Shown here one piece after another: positions 37,010 to 45,156 of a stretch of DNA of 64,000 bases. Position numbers and translations under genes: made by a program. A model generated the notes under the pieces. It did not search any database. It had not been told where the DNA came from and was given only the letters and a program-made list of their open reading frames with translations. How positions within the stretch are numbered: position 1 is the stretch's first letter; each line of letters starts with the position of its first letter. Origin of the DNA: an uncultured Rikenellaceae bacterium (GTDB taxonomy: Bacteria > Bacteroidota > Bacteroidia > Bacteroidales > Rikenellaceae); contig CALVFI010000009.1 of the NCBI GenBank assembly GCA_944326815.1, positions 1-64,000 of the forward strand, read 5' to 3'.

Positions 37010-37667
37010 GGTCGTTGACCTGCATAAGAGTTACGGGACGCTGGAGGTGCTCAAAGGAATATCTCTCGGCATCGATGAGGGAGAGGTAGTTTCGATCGTG
37101 GGGGCAAGCGGTGCCGGCAAGACCACCCTGTTGCAGATCATGGGGTCGCTGAGCCGTGCCGATAGCGGAAGCGTCGTGATTGATGGCGTGGCTGCCGAGC
37201 GATTGAACGACAGGGAGTTGTCTCTTTTTCGGAATCGGAAGATCGGCTTTGTCTTTCAGTTCCATCATCTGTTGCCTGAGTTCACGGCTTTTGAGAATGT
37301 CTGTATCCCGGGTTATATCGGGGGACGCGACCGGGAAGAGGTGGAGGCGCATGCCCGAGAGTTGATTGCCATGCTCGGCATGGAGCATCGCATGGCGCAT
37401 AAACCGGCCGAGCTGTCCGGTGGCGAGCAACAGCGCATCGCCATTGCCCGGGCCTTGGTCAATTCCCCGGCCGTGTTGTTGGCGGATGAACCCTCCGGCA
37501 ACCTTGATACGAAGAATCGCGATGAGTTGCACCGTCTCTTTTTTGACTTGCGGGATCGCCTGGGGCAGACAATCGTTATCGTGACGCATGACGAAAGTCT
37601 GGCTCGTAGGGCTGACCGCCGGATCGAGATGAGCGATGGCCGGATCGTTGGCGAATCCAAGGTGTGA
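37002..37667 (+). CDS. ABC transporter ATPase, LolD-like
   Basis: 221 residues from the ATG at 37002, chosen over 36987 because GAGAAAGAGA stands just before it and the protein then begins [12 protein letters not shown], as in the family. Walker [12 protein letters not shown], signature [15 protein letters not shown], Walker [13 protein letters not shown] and the switch His in [14 protein letters not shown] are all intact. [16 protein letters not shown] is typical of LolD/MacB subunits. LolD drives lipoprotein release with LolCE; no permease gene is next to it, so the partner must be elsewhere. Overlaps folP by eight bases. Confidence 0.88.
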   Translation: MIEVVDLHKSYGTLEVLKGISLGIDEGEVVSIVGASGAGKTTLLQIMGSLSRADSGSVVIDGVAAERLNDRELSLFRNRKIGFVFQFHHLLPEFTAFENVCIPGYIGGRDREEVEAHARELIAMLGMEHRMAHKPAELSGGEQQRIAIARALVNSPAVLLADEPSGNLDTKNRDELHRLFFDLRDRLGQTIVIVTHDESLARRADRRIEMSDGRIVGESKV

Positions 37668-37735
37668 CGAAACATGCTTAGACTCGGGTGACCTCTTGGC
37701 GGAATGGAGACGAATATTGAAATCCAAGAGAAAAG

Positions 37736-38302
37736 ATGAACAGTTCGGAAGAGAAAACACGCAGCTGGAAGGTGCTGGAGAGCGAATATCTGATTCGGAG
37801 GCCGTGGCTTACCGCTCGGCGCGATAAGGTAGAGCTGCCCAATGGAAGCGTGATACCGGAGTATTACGTTCTGGAGTATCCCGATTGGGTGAATGTGATT
37901 GCCTTGACGAAGGAGGGACGGCTTGTTCTCGTACGACAGTATCGGCATGGATTGGGCGTGACCCGGTACGAGCTCTGTGCTGGTGTTTGCGAGAAGGAGG
38001 ATGCCTCGCCGTTGGTCTCTGCCCAGCGCGAACTGTCGGAGGAGACGGGTTACGGCGGTGGTGAGTGGTCGGAATATATGGTGCTCTCGGCTAACTCCAG
38101 TGCTATGGACAATCTGGTCTATACGTTTGTGGCCGTGGGGGTGGAGCCCTTGGGCGAGGCGCACCCCGAGTCGACAGAGGATCTGACGGTGCATCTGGTT
38201 ACGCCGAAGGAACTGGTGGATATGCTGCGACGCGGTGAGTTCATCCAGGCGTTGCATGCAGCACCGCTTTGGAGGTACGCTGCGGAGAATCATTGGTTGT
38301 AA
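37736..38302 (+). CDS. NUDIX hydrolase, ADP-ribose pyrophosphatase-like
   Basis: 188 residues. The domain starts with PEYYVLEYPDWVNVIALTKEGRLVLVRQYRHG, the usual ADP-ribose pyrophosphatase entry. The NUDIX box core RELSEETGY is intact, but the preceding part, CAGVCEKEDASPLVSAQ, is one residue longer than normal and lacks the conserved Glu at the G-x5-E position (Ala there). Metal binding may use the neighbouring Glu. It probably cleaves a nucleoside-diphosphate-linked compound; substrate open. It lies 68 bases after the LolD-like gene. Confidence 0.82.
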   Translation: MNSSEEKTRSWKVLESEYLIRRPWLTARRDKVELPNGSVIPEYYVLEYPDWVNVIALTKEGRLVLVRQYRHGLGVTRYELCAGVCEKEDASPLVSAQRELSEETGYGGGEWSEYMVLSANSSAMDNLVYTFVAVGVEPLGEAHPESTEDLTVHLVTPKELVDMLRRGEFIQALHAAPLWRYAAENHWL

Positions 38303-38322
38303 ACAATCGGCTGTACCTCCCT

Positions 38323-39096
38323 ATGGAATACGAGGCATTGAAAGAGCTGCTCGAACGGCTTTATGACAAATACAACAGGCCGGAGTTCATCGACTCCGAT
38401 CCGGTGAGTGTGCCTCATCGTTTCTCTGCGCGGGAAGATATCGAAATCAGCGGTTTCCTTGCGGCTACCATTGCTTGGGGCAATCGCCGAACGATTGTGG
38501 CAAGTGGTTGCCGCATGATGGAGTTCATGGATCATGCGCCCTATGATTTTACGATGAATGCGTCGGAGACAGAGTTGGCCCGGCTACGTAATTATGCGCA
38601 CCGTACGTTTAATGGCGGCGACCTGCGGGACTTCCTGCTCGCCTTACGGAATTTCTATGCACGAGAGGGGGGTATCGGCGGTTTTTTCGAACGTGAATGG
38701 CAGCGTACGGGCGATATGCGTCGGGTATTGTCTGCTTTCCGTACCCGTTTCTTTGAAGCGGAACATGCCCCTCGATGCGAAAAACATCTCTCCGCGATCG
38801 ATCGCGGAGCCTCCTGCAAACGGCTCAATATGTACCTTCGTTGGATGGTGCGTAGGGATGGCCGGGGTGTCGATTTTGGATTGTGGCGCTCCATTCCTGC
38901 GTCGGCGCTCTATTTGCCGCTCGATCTCCATACCGGAAACATGGGGCGGGCTTTGGGTTTGCTCACACGCCGGCAGAATGACTGGAAAGCCGTGGAAGAG
39001 ATTACGGCGGCGCTCCGTACGTTCGATGCTTCCGACCCCGTGCGGTACGACTTTGCGCTTTTCGGCGCAGGCATCGATGGCTTTTTAAAAAATTAG
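38323..39096 (+). CDS. DUF2400 (TIGR02757) family protein
   Basis: 257 residues from the ATG at 38323. FIDSDPVSVPHRFSAREDIEISGFLAATIAWGNR near the start and RLNMYLRWMVRRDGRGVDFGLW, then LPLDLHTGNMGRALGLL, near the C-terminus are the conserved blocks of the DUF2400 family. These resemble helix-hairpin-helix DNA glycosylases in fold, but no activity has been established that I know of. It sits 20 bases after the nudix gene and three bases before trmN6, in the same operon. Confidence 0.85.
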   Translation: MEYEALKELLERLYDKYNRPEFIDSDPVSVPHRFSAREDIEISGFLAATIAWGNRRTIVASGCRMMEFMDHAPYDFTMNASETELARLRNYAHRTFNGGDLRDFLLALRNFYAREGGIGGFFEREWQRTGDMRRVLSAFRTRFFEAEHAPRCEKHLSAIDRGASCKRLNMYLRWMVRRDGRGVDFGLWRSIPASALYLPLDLHTGNMGRALGLLTRRQNDWKAVEEITAALRTFDASDPVRYDFALFGAGIDGFLKN

Positions 39097-39099
39097 TTT

Positions 39100-39969
39100 A
39101 TGGGAAGCGGCTTTACTTTTAAACGGTTCGACGTTCGCCAAGAGGGGGCGGCGATGAAGGTCGGTACGGATGGCGTGCTGCTCGGAGCATGGTGCAGCGT
39201 GGAACCGGCCATGCGGCGATTGCTCGATGTCGGAACAGGAACCGGACTGATTGCTTTGATGCTCGCTCAACGCACCGAGGCCTGCCGGAGCGCATCTTGC
39301 CCCGAGTCCCGGAGGTTTTCTCCGGAAGGGACGGAAGAGGAGCCTGAGAATTCATCTGCCGCTGTATGTTCCGATTTTCCTCGCATCGATGCGGTGGAGA
39401 TCGATCCGCAGGCGGCAGAACAGGCAAAACGGAATGTGGCGGCCTCGCCGTGGCCGGAACGGATTACGGTCCTCTGCGATAGCGTGCAACATCTGGCTTC
39501 GGCTGCTCTTTCCTCGTCGGGCTCCGATGCGGTTACCCTTGCCTATGACCTGATCGTTTCCAATCCACCCTATTTTACGGAGACTCTGCTTTGCCCGGAT
39601 GCTTCCCGGACTACGGCTCGACACACAACCCAGCTGACCTATGAAGAGCTGCTTGATGCTGCAGAACGTCTGCTTGCTCCTGCAGGCCGCTTGGCGGTCG
39701 TCCTGCCCGCCGATCGTGCCGACCGTTTCATTGCTATGGCACGGGTGCGTTGTCTGCATCTCGCCCGCCGTACAGATGTGCGGTCCAAACCTGATGCCGT
39801 GCCTAAACGTGCCTTGCTGGAGTTCCGCAATATGGACGGATGTCCCTCTTGGACAACCACTCCTGTTATGGCCCGAACCCCGGAACGGTCATCGCTCGTT
39901 ATTTCTGACGCCGATGGCTATACGCAGGAGTACCGTGTGCTGACACGTGATTTTTATCTGAATTTCTGA
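39100..39969 (+). CDS. tRNA1(Val) adenine-37 N6-methyltransferase (TrmN6/YfiC-like)
   Basis: 289 residues. FKRFDVRQEGAAMKVGTDGVLLGAW is the family opening; LLDVGTGTGLIALMLAQR is the S-adenosylmethionine motif I; SNPPYF (NPPY at 155-158) is the amino-methyltransferase motif IV. Compared with the usual 235-250 residues there is an extra stretch of some 40 residues (about 66-100) rich in Ser, Glu and Pro, directly after motif I and before IDAVEIDPQAAEQA. The expected reaction is methylation of A37 in tRNA-Val; some relatives differ in target. Last gene of the operon. Confidence 0.87.
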   Translation: MGSGFTFKRFDVRQEGAAMKVGTDGVLLGAWCSVEPAMRRLLDVGTGTGLIALMLAQRTEACRSASCPESRRFSPEGTEEEPENSSAAVCSDFPRIDAVEIDPQAAEQAKRNVAASPWPERITVLCDSVQHLASAALSSSGSDAVTLAYDLIVSNPPYFTETLLCPDASRTTARHTTQLTYEELLDAAERLLAPAGRLAVVLPADRADRFIAMARVRCLHLARRTDVRSKPDAVPKRALLEFRNMDGCPSWTTTPVMARTPERSSLVISDADGYTQEYRVLTRDFYLNF

Positions 39970-39986
39970 ACCCTTCCCGGACTGTT

Positions 39987-40019
39987 TTTGGCGAATATCC
40001 GGTAAAATCGTTATATTTG
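39987..40019 (+). promoter_or_regulatory. Promoter before the DUF4831 gene
   Basis: TTTG (39987-39990) and TATATTTG (40012-40019) are 21 bases apart, about 30 bases before the ATG at 40051. Confidence 0.6.
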
Positions 40020-40050
40020 TTTTTTAGAATACGAATTAAAACAGTAGATC

Positions 40051-40965
40051 ATGAAAAAGAATTGGACGATATTATGTGCTGTGGCAGCCTTGTTCGCCGT
40101 TTCGGCACAGGCCCAGTTGCCCGATGCTGTTAGACTTGGGGTAGCTGCATCTTCGACGGAGGTCTCTTATGCAGCGCCTACTACGACGGTTCGTGTGACA
40201 TTGACCATTCAGAAGAAGGTGGTCCGTACGGGGCCATACGCTCGTTTTGCGCAGAAATACCTTGGTGTGATGGTGCCGTTGTCCGATAAGAATATCTATG
40301 TCATACAAGAGGCGCGAATTGAAACGGTAGGCGGTAAAGAGACTGTCGGGAAAGTTGGCCCGGAAGCGGAATTGCCGCCCATGCCGACAGTTCCCGGACC
40401 AGCGGCGCTCGGAGAGGATGATTTTATGAAAGTTACTCCCGATCGTATGTCTATCGGCAACAAGAGCCAGGAGGAACTGGCCCGAGAGGCGGCTACCACG
40501 CTTTTTTCGCTGCGTAAGCATCGGTTCGATCTGATTACGGGCGAGGCGGGTGAGAATGTGTTCGGTGCAGGTCTTGAAGCTGCTTTGCGCGAGATAGATC
40601 GGATGGAAGGGGAGTTGCTTGCCCTTTTCCTCGGAAAGCAATATGAAGAGACTTTGGTAAAGGAGTTTACGGTGGTTCCTGAGGCTGGCAAGACGAATTA
40701 TATTGTATGTCGTTTCTCGGCCGATCAGGGGACAATGTCGGGCAGCGATCTGAGCGGTACGCCATTGATTCTGTCTGTCGAATCGGAAAAGACATTCAGC
40801 CCGCTGCCGGAGAAGCGTGAAAAAACTCCTAAAACCTATTATGCCGTACCTGACTATGCTCGCTGTCGCTTGCTCGATGGTACGACGGAGTTGGCAACAG
40901 TCCGTATACCCATTTACCAGTTCGGAGGTATTGTCGGAATCAGCGAACCTGCATTGAAGCGATAG
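40051..40965 (+). CDS. DUF4831 family exported protein
   Basis: 304 residues. It has a cleavable signal peptide (likely cut after AQA near residue 21). The mature start VSYAAPTTTVRVTLTIQKKVVRTGPYARFAQKYLGV is the conserved block of Bacteroidetes DUF4831 proteins; the C-terminal half includes GENVFGAGLEAALREIDRMEGELLALFLG. It has no lipobox and no catalytic motif. It is probably periplasmic. It has its own promoter and is followed after one base by the AlkD-like gene, so the two share a transcript. Function unknown. Confidence 0.82.
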   Translation: MKKNWTILCAVAALFAVSAQAQLPDAVRLGVAASSTEVSYAAPTTTVRVTLTIQKKVVRTGPYARFAQKYLGVMVPLSDKNIYVIQEARIETVGGKETVGKVGPEAELPPMPTVPGPAALGEDDFMKVTPDRMSIGNKSQEELAREAATTLFSLRKHRFDLITGEAGENVFGAGLEAALREIDRMEGELLALFLGKQYEETLVKEFTVVPEAGKTNYIVCRFSADQGTMSGSDLSGTPLILSVESEKTFSPLPEKREKTPKTYYAVPDYARCRLLDGTTELATVRIPIYQFGGIVGISEPALKR

Positions 40966-40966
40966 C

Positions 40967-41632
40967 ATGACCTCGGGCGAGAAAATGGCCGCGTTGCTGG
41001 GTCTTCTGCGTAAGGAGATGAATGGTGCGGTAGTCGGTTCTATGGAGGAGCGGGGGTTGGATTATCCGCTCTCTTATGGAGTGAGCGTGCCTGTGGTGCG
41101 TCGTATTGCGCGTACGTATGCTCCGGACCATCTGTTGGCGCGTTTGCTTTGGCAACAGGAGGTCCGTGAGTTGCGTCTGGCGGCACTTACCATCGCCGAT
41201 CCCTTGCAAGTGACCGTTGAGGAGTTGGATTTCTGGGGACGGGGAGTGCTCAATACCGAGGTGGCCGAGCATTTGGCTTCCAGTTTGTTGTGCCATACGT
41301 CGATTGTCGGTGAGGTACTCGATCGTTGGATGGTGCGGGAGGATGATTTGTTGCGCTATGCCGCATTGCTGACGGGAGCCCGTGCCCTTCGTGATGGAAC
41401 ATGGACCGGGCCGTGGCGTGCCGTATTGCCGAAGATGTTGATTGCGCTGCACTCCGACCGGGTATTCGTATGGGAGGGGGCTGTGCAGATGTTGGCCTGT
41501 CTGGCGGAACGCTTTGAGGAAGGTGGCGCGGCAGCGCTGGAGATCGAACGACGGGTGGCGCAAGAGGGACTCCCTTGTGCGGATTATCTGGATGAGGAAT
41601 TGTCGTGGCGTCTGCCGTCAGAAAAAAAGTGA
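40967..41632 (+). CDS. AlkD-like DNA alkylation repair protein (HEAT repeats)
   Basis: 221 residues, all helical. YPLSYGVSVPVVRRIARTYAPDHLLARLLWQQEVRELRLAAL and the following blocks match the HEAT-like repeats of the AlkD/AlkC family, where a base-excising glycosylase is built from helical repeats. The catalytic Asp/Trp positions cannot be assigned with confidence by eye, so it may be a non-catalytic HEAT protein of the same fold. It starts one base after the DUF4831 stop, and a tRNA gene follows. Confidence 0.68.
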   Translation: MTSGEKMAALLGLLRKEMNGAVVGSMEERGLDYPLSYGVSVPVVRRIARTYAPDHLLARLLWQQEVRELRLAALTIADPLQVTVEELDFWGRGVLNTEVAEHLASSLLCHTSIVGEVLDRWMVREDDLLRYAALLTGARALRDGTWTGPWRAVLPKMLIALHSDRVFVWEGAVQMLACLAERFEEGGAAALEIERRVAQEGLPCADYLDEELSWRLPSEKK

Positions 41633-41639
41633 GAAAATT

Positions 41640-41671
41640 TTTGCGCGGTAAGAAATATTGTTTTACATTTG
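41640..41671 (+). promoter_or_regulatory. Promoter of tRNA-Gln
   Basis: TTTG (41640-41643) and TACATTTG (41664-41671) are 20 bases apart, 20 bases before the tRNA. Confidence 0.65.
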
Positions 41672-41691
41672 CACTCGCTTTAAGGCTCTAT

Positions 41692-41762
41692 TGAGCTATG
41701 GTGTAATGGTAACACTACAGATTCTGGATCTGTCATTCTTGGTTCGAATCCAGGTAGCTCAA
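41692..41762 (+). tRNA. tRNA-Gln (anticodon CTG)
   Basis: A full cloverleaf can be drawn: acceptor TGAGCTA / TAGCTCA; D stem GTGT / ACAC; anticodon stem ACAGA / TCTGT with loop TTCTGGA (anticodon CTG at 41724-41726); T stem CTTGG / CCAGG with loop TTCGAAT. The discriminator base is A. The 3' CCA is not encoded. It is read as a separate small transcript with its own promoter and terminator. Confidence 0.96.
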
Positions 41763-41772
41763 CGAAAAATGT

Positions 41773-41809
41773 AAAAGGCTTGCAATCTGCTGATTGAAAG
41801 CCTTTTTTT
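41773..41809 (+). terminator. Terminator after tRNA-Gln
   Basis: An interrupted stem: AAAGGCTT / AAGCCTTT outside and CAATC / GATTG inside, loop TGCT, followed by a long T-run. Confidence 0.88.
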
Positions 41810-41947
41810 GTTGTTTTGGGTTGTGGTTGGATCCCTAATGCAGGGTGCGTGAAGAGCGTTTGTACGTGCTATTTATGATCAAGTTTCGAAAAATGTTTCA
41901 ATATTGTTGACAGAACAAAGATAAGATGGCGATTTTAGTTAGTTTGT
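41810..41947. other. Non-coding stretch between tRNA terminator and the frameshifted gene
   Basis: I see no ORF, tRNA or strong hairpin here. Confidence 0.5.
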
Positions 41948-42282
41948 TTAATTAGAGATTATTCTATTGTCGCGTTCGATTTTCGCTTTTACGAAGAGGG
42001 CGGCCTCGGCAATCGTCGCCGCCGCAAAACATATTCCAGCAGCTGCCAAAATAAATGGCAAGGCGATAATTCCAATAACAAGACTATACGAAGACCCTGA
42101 ACCTAAAACAGCAAGAGCAACAGAACATTAATCGCAATTATTGCATATCCAATCATGCGGACGGTCCTTACGCCGCTTTGCTTGTAATTTACCTTTAATA
42201 CGGGTTTTTTAGGGGGTTGCTGCTCGGGGCTTGCATTGTCCTGTTTTTGATTTTCGGGACTTGGTCTGGATGCTTCGTACAT
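41948..42282 (-). pseudogene. Frameshifted gene for a small two-helix membrane protein
   Basis: From the ATG at 42280-42282 the frame gives 59 residues: a Gln/Pro-rich start, then LKVNYKQSGVRTVRMIGYAIIAINVLLLLLF and a stop at 42103. One base out of frame, the same strand continues ALAVLGSGSSYSLVIGIIALPFILAAAGICFAAATIAEAALFVKAKIERDN to a stop at 41948. Joined, they make a protein of about 111 residues with two membrane helices, which looks like a single original gene. The shift lies near 42105-42130, in TTG/CTC-rich sequence. It may be a true inactivation, a programmed shift or a sequence error. It lies 116 bases from radA on the same strand. Confidence 0.6.
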
Positions 42283-42397
42283 GGCATTGTCGTTTAGGGT
42301 TGTTTGTTTCTACTGCTAAATTACTTAAATTCAAATAACTTTTGCAGCAATTCGAAGTAAGCCGAGTTATAAAGTGCCCGATTTTGTCAGAGGTGTC

Positions 42398-43765
42398 TTA
42401 TCCGAAGATTGCTTTGGGTAGTTCGTCGATGCGGTGGATATAGACCACTTCGATGCCTTTGGGTGGAAGGGAGGCTCCCTTGCGCATATAGCCCGAAACG
42501 ATTACCTTGCGGAAGCCCAGTCGTGCCGCTTCGCTGATGCGTTGTTCACTTCGGGGAGCCGGTCGTACCTCACCCGAAAGCCCGATCTCTCCCGCGCAGC
42601 AAACGCCCTCTGCAATCGGCCGGTCGAAATAGGAGGATATGATGGCAGCCACTACGGCCATGTCGAGTCCGGTATCGGAGACCTTGAACCCGCCTGCAAA
42701 GTTGAGAAACACGTCTTTGGCATACATTTTCATGCCTACGCGCTTTTCGAGTACCGCCAGAATCATGTTGAGCCGCTTCAGGTCGAATCCGGTGGCGGAA
42801 CGCTGCGGCGTACCATAGGCTGCATTTGAAACCAGGGCCTGGGTTTCAATCAGATAGGGTCGGATGCCGTCTACGGCTGCACCTACCGCAATGCCGCTCA
42901 ACGGCTCGTCGTAGTGGGAGAGGAGAATCTCCGAAGGATTGTCCACACAGAGGAGCCCCTCGTTTCCCATCTCGAAGACTCCGATTTCGAAGGTGGCTCC
43001 GAAACGGTTCTTGTTGCCGCGCAGGATGCGATAGATATTGTTGCCGTCGCCCTCGAATTGCAGAACAACATCCACGATGTGTTCCAGAATTTTCGGCCCG
43101 GCGATGGTGCCATCCTTGGTGATGTGGCCGATGATGATGACCGATGTGCCGCTGGTTTTGGCGTATTTGAGCAGTGTGGCTGCGCATTCCCGGATCTGGG
43201 AAACACTGCCAGGTGATGAGTCGATGATCTCCGTATAGATGGTTTGGATCGAGTCTATGATGACGAGGTTGGGTTTCTGTTCATCCAGTTGGGTTAGGAT
43301 GTTTTCCAGAAGTGTCTCGCTGTATATGAGGCATTCCGAGTTGTGTACGCCCAATCGTGCGGCTCGCATTTTGATCTGTTGCTGTGACTCTTCGCCCGAG
43401 ACGTATAGTGTGCGAAGACCATTCTCTGCCAGTGCAATTTGAAGGCTTAGCGTCGATTTTCCGATGCCTGGCTCTCCGCCCAGCAGAATGAGCGAACCCG
43501 GAACCAATCCGCCGCCGAGGACACGGTTTACCTCGGCGATGCCCAGGTCGATTCGCCGTTGGGACTGTTCCTCGATTTCGTGGACCCGGAGCGGTTTGGC
43601 ACTCTCGTTGCGTATCAGCGAACCATTTGATGAGGCGCCGCTGTCGCGTTGGATGACCTCCTCGGCAAAGGTGTTCCATTCGCCGCATGCCGGACAGCGT
43701 CCCATCCATTTCGGGGACTCATGACCGCAGTTGCGGCAGAAAAAGGCTTTCTTGACTTTTGCCAT
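42398..43765 (-). CDS. radA: DNA repair protein RadA
   Basis: 455 residues. The N-terminal zinc finger uses Cys10, Cys13, Cys24 and Cys27 (FFCRNCGHES...GRCPACGEW). The RecA-like domain has Walker A LLGGEPGIGKST and the RadA motif RGNKNRFGAT. The C-terminal domain is Lon-protease-like (about 280-450) without the catalytic Ser-Lys pair being evident. RadA speeds branch migration during recombination. Length is normal. It lies 28 bases after rseP on the same strand. Confidence 0.97.
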   Translation of the reverse strand: MAKVKKAFFCRNCGHESPKWMGRCPACGEWNTFAEEVIQRDSGASSNGSLIRNESAKPLRVHEIEEQSQRRIDLGIAEVNRVLGGGLVPGSLILLGGEPGIGKSTLSLQIALAENGLRTLYVSGEESQQQIKMRAARLGVHNSECLIYSETLLENILTQLDEQKPNLVIIDSIQTIYTEIIDSSPGSVSQIRECAATLLKYAKTSGTSVIIIGHITKDGTIAGPKILEHIVDVVLQFEGDGNNIYRILRGNKNRFGATFEIGVFEMGNEGLLCVDNPSEILLSHYDEPLSGIAVGAAVDGIRPYLIETQALVSNAAYGTPQRSATGFDLKRLNMILAVLEKRVGMKMYAKDVFLNFAGGFKVSDTGLDMAVVAAIISSYFDRPIAEGVCCAGEIGLSGEVRPAPRSEQRISEAARLGFRKVIVSGYMRKGASLPPKGIEVVYIHRIDELPKAIFG

Positions 43766-43792
43766 AGTCGTTTGAAAGGGGACTGTTGTCTG

Positions 43793-45124
43793 TTATTTAA
43801 TGAAGAAACGGTAGATGTCGTTGCCGTTGGCAAAGATCAACAGGGCTAACAGAATGACGATTCCGACCATTTGTGCATGTTCAAGGAACTTGTCGCTCGG
43901 TTTGCGTCGTGTGACGACCTCGTAGAGCAGAAACATCACGTGTCCGCCGTCGAGTGCCGGGATGGGAAGGATGTTCATTACTGCCAGTACGAGCGACAGA
44001 AACGCAGTGATTTTCCAAAATACCTCCCAACTCCAGTACTCCGGGAAGATGCTCCCGATGGCGATGACGCCACCCAGCGATTTGTAAGCCTCCGTTTCCG
44101 GCGAGAAGATCAGTTTGATCTGTTTCCAGTAGTTGCTGATTTCGGTTCCTGTCCGTTGTATCCCGTTGGGAATCGACTCCCAGAAGGTGTAATTGCGGGT
44201 CTGCAGGGGGATGTATTCGAGCAGAGGCTTTAATGCGACGCCGATCTTGCCTTCGGAATCGACCTCGACCGTCAGCTCCCGCAATACTTTCACTCCGGCC
44301 GAGTCGCGTGCGACGGTGAGGGTCACGGCCTGACCCGCGTGTGCGGCAAGTGCCTTCTGGTATTGGTCGAACCATGCCATCGGCTCTCCGTTGAATGCCA
44401 CGAGCGAGTCACCAGCAACCATTCCGGCCTGTGCTGCGGCTCCATCCCGGCTCGGTTCGGCCACCACAAAGGGCATCCGAGGTGACAGAAAATCGGGACT
44501 GTTGAGCATCTGCGGCATATATGTCTCGGGGATAGTGATGGTGGCGGGTTCTCCGTCGCGCAATATCTCCACGTTTTGTGCCTGATTGATGACGATTTCA
44601 GGATATACCTGGGCGAAGTCCTCCACGTACTTGCCCTCTACGCTCATGATGCGGTCTCCGTCGCGGAATCCGATCTCGTGGGCGAGTTCGTTGTAGGCGT
44701 AGCCGAACTTCATGTCTTCGTTGGCGATGTAGCGGTCGCCCCACGTGAAACTCATGCCGATGTAGATGCATAATGCCAATACGACGTTCATCAGTACGCC
44801 GCCCACCATCACAAGCAACCGTTGCCAGGCGGGTTTGCTGCGGAACTCATCGGGTTGTGCCGGCTGTTTCATCTGTTCGGTGTCCATGCTTTCGTCGATC
44901 ATGCCGGCGATTTTTACATAGCCTCCGAAAGGGATCCAGCCGATGCCGTATTCCGTCCCTTTCCACTGGAACTTGAAAAGCGAGAACCAGGGATTGAAAA
45001 ACAGGTAGAACTTCTCGACCCGGATACCGAACAGGCGGGCGAAAAGAAAATGCCCGAATTCATGAATGATGACCAGTAATGAGAAACTGAGAATGAATTG
45101 GGTTATTTTAATAACGATTTCCAT
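43793..45124 (-). CDS. rseP: Site-2 metalloprotease RseP (M50)
   Basis: 443 residues. Zinc site HEFGH (His21, Glu22, His25) lies in the first membrane helix and the third ligand Asp in NILPIPALDGGHVMF near the C-terminus. Two PDZ-like regions lie between, about 110-190 and 200-290 (FVVAEPSRDGAAAQAGMVAGDSLVAFNGEPM). It cleaves membrane-embedded peptides such as anti-sigma factors inside the inner membrane. It lies 32 bases after dxr, the standard dxr-rseP pairing. Confidence 0.95.
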   Translation of the reverse strand: MEIVIKITQFILSFSLLVIIHEFGHFLFARLFGIRVEKFYLFFNPWFSLFKFQWKGTEYGIGWIPFGGYVKIAGMIDESMDTEQMKQPAQPDEFRSKPAWQRLLVMVGGVLMNVVLALCIYIGMSFTWGDRYIANEDMKFGYAYNELAHEIGFRDGDRIMSVEGKYVEDFAQVYPEIVINQAQNVEILRDGEPATITIPETYMPQMLNSPDFLSPRMPFVVAEPSRDGAAAQAGMVAGDSLVAFNGEPMAWFDQYQKALAAHAGQAVTLTVARDSAGVKVLRELTVEVDSEGKIGVALKPLLEYIPLQTRNYTFWESIPNGIQRTGTEISNYWKQIKLIFSPETEAYKSLGGVIAIGSIFPEYWSWEVFWKITAFLSLVLAVMNILPIPALDGGHVMFLLYEVVTRRKPSDKFLEHAQMVGIVILLALLIFANGNDIYRFFIK

Positions 45125-45156
45125 ATAGTCTTGAGCAATTTTGTGTCGTGATGAGT

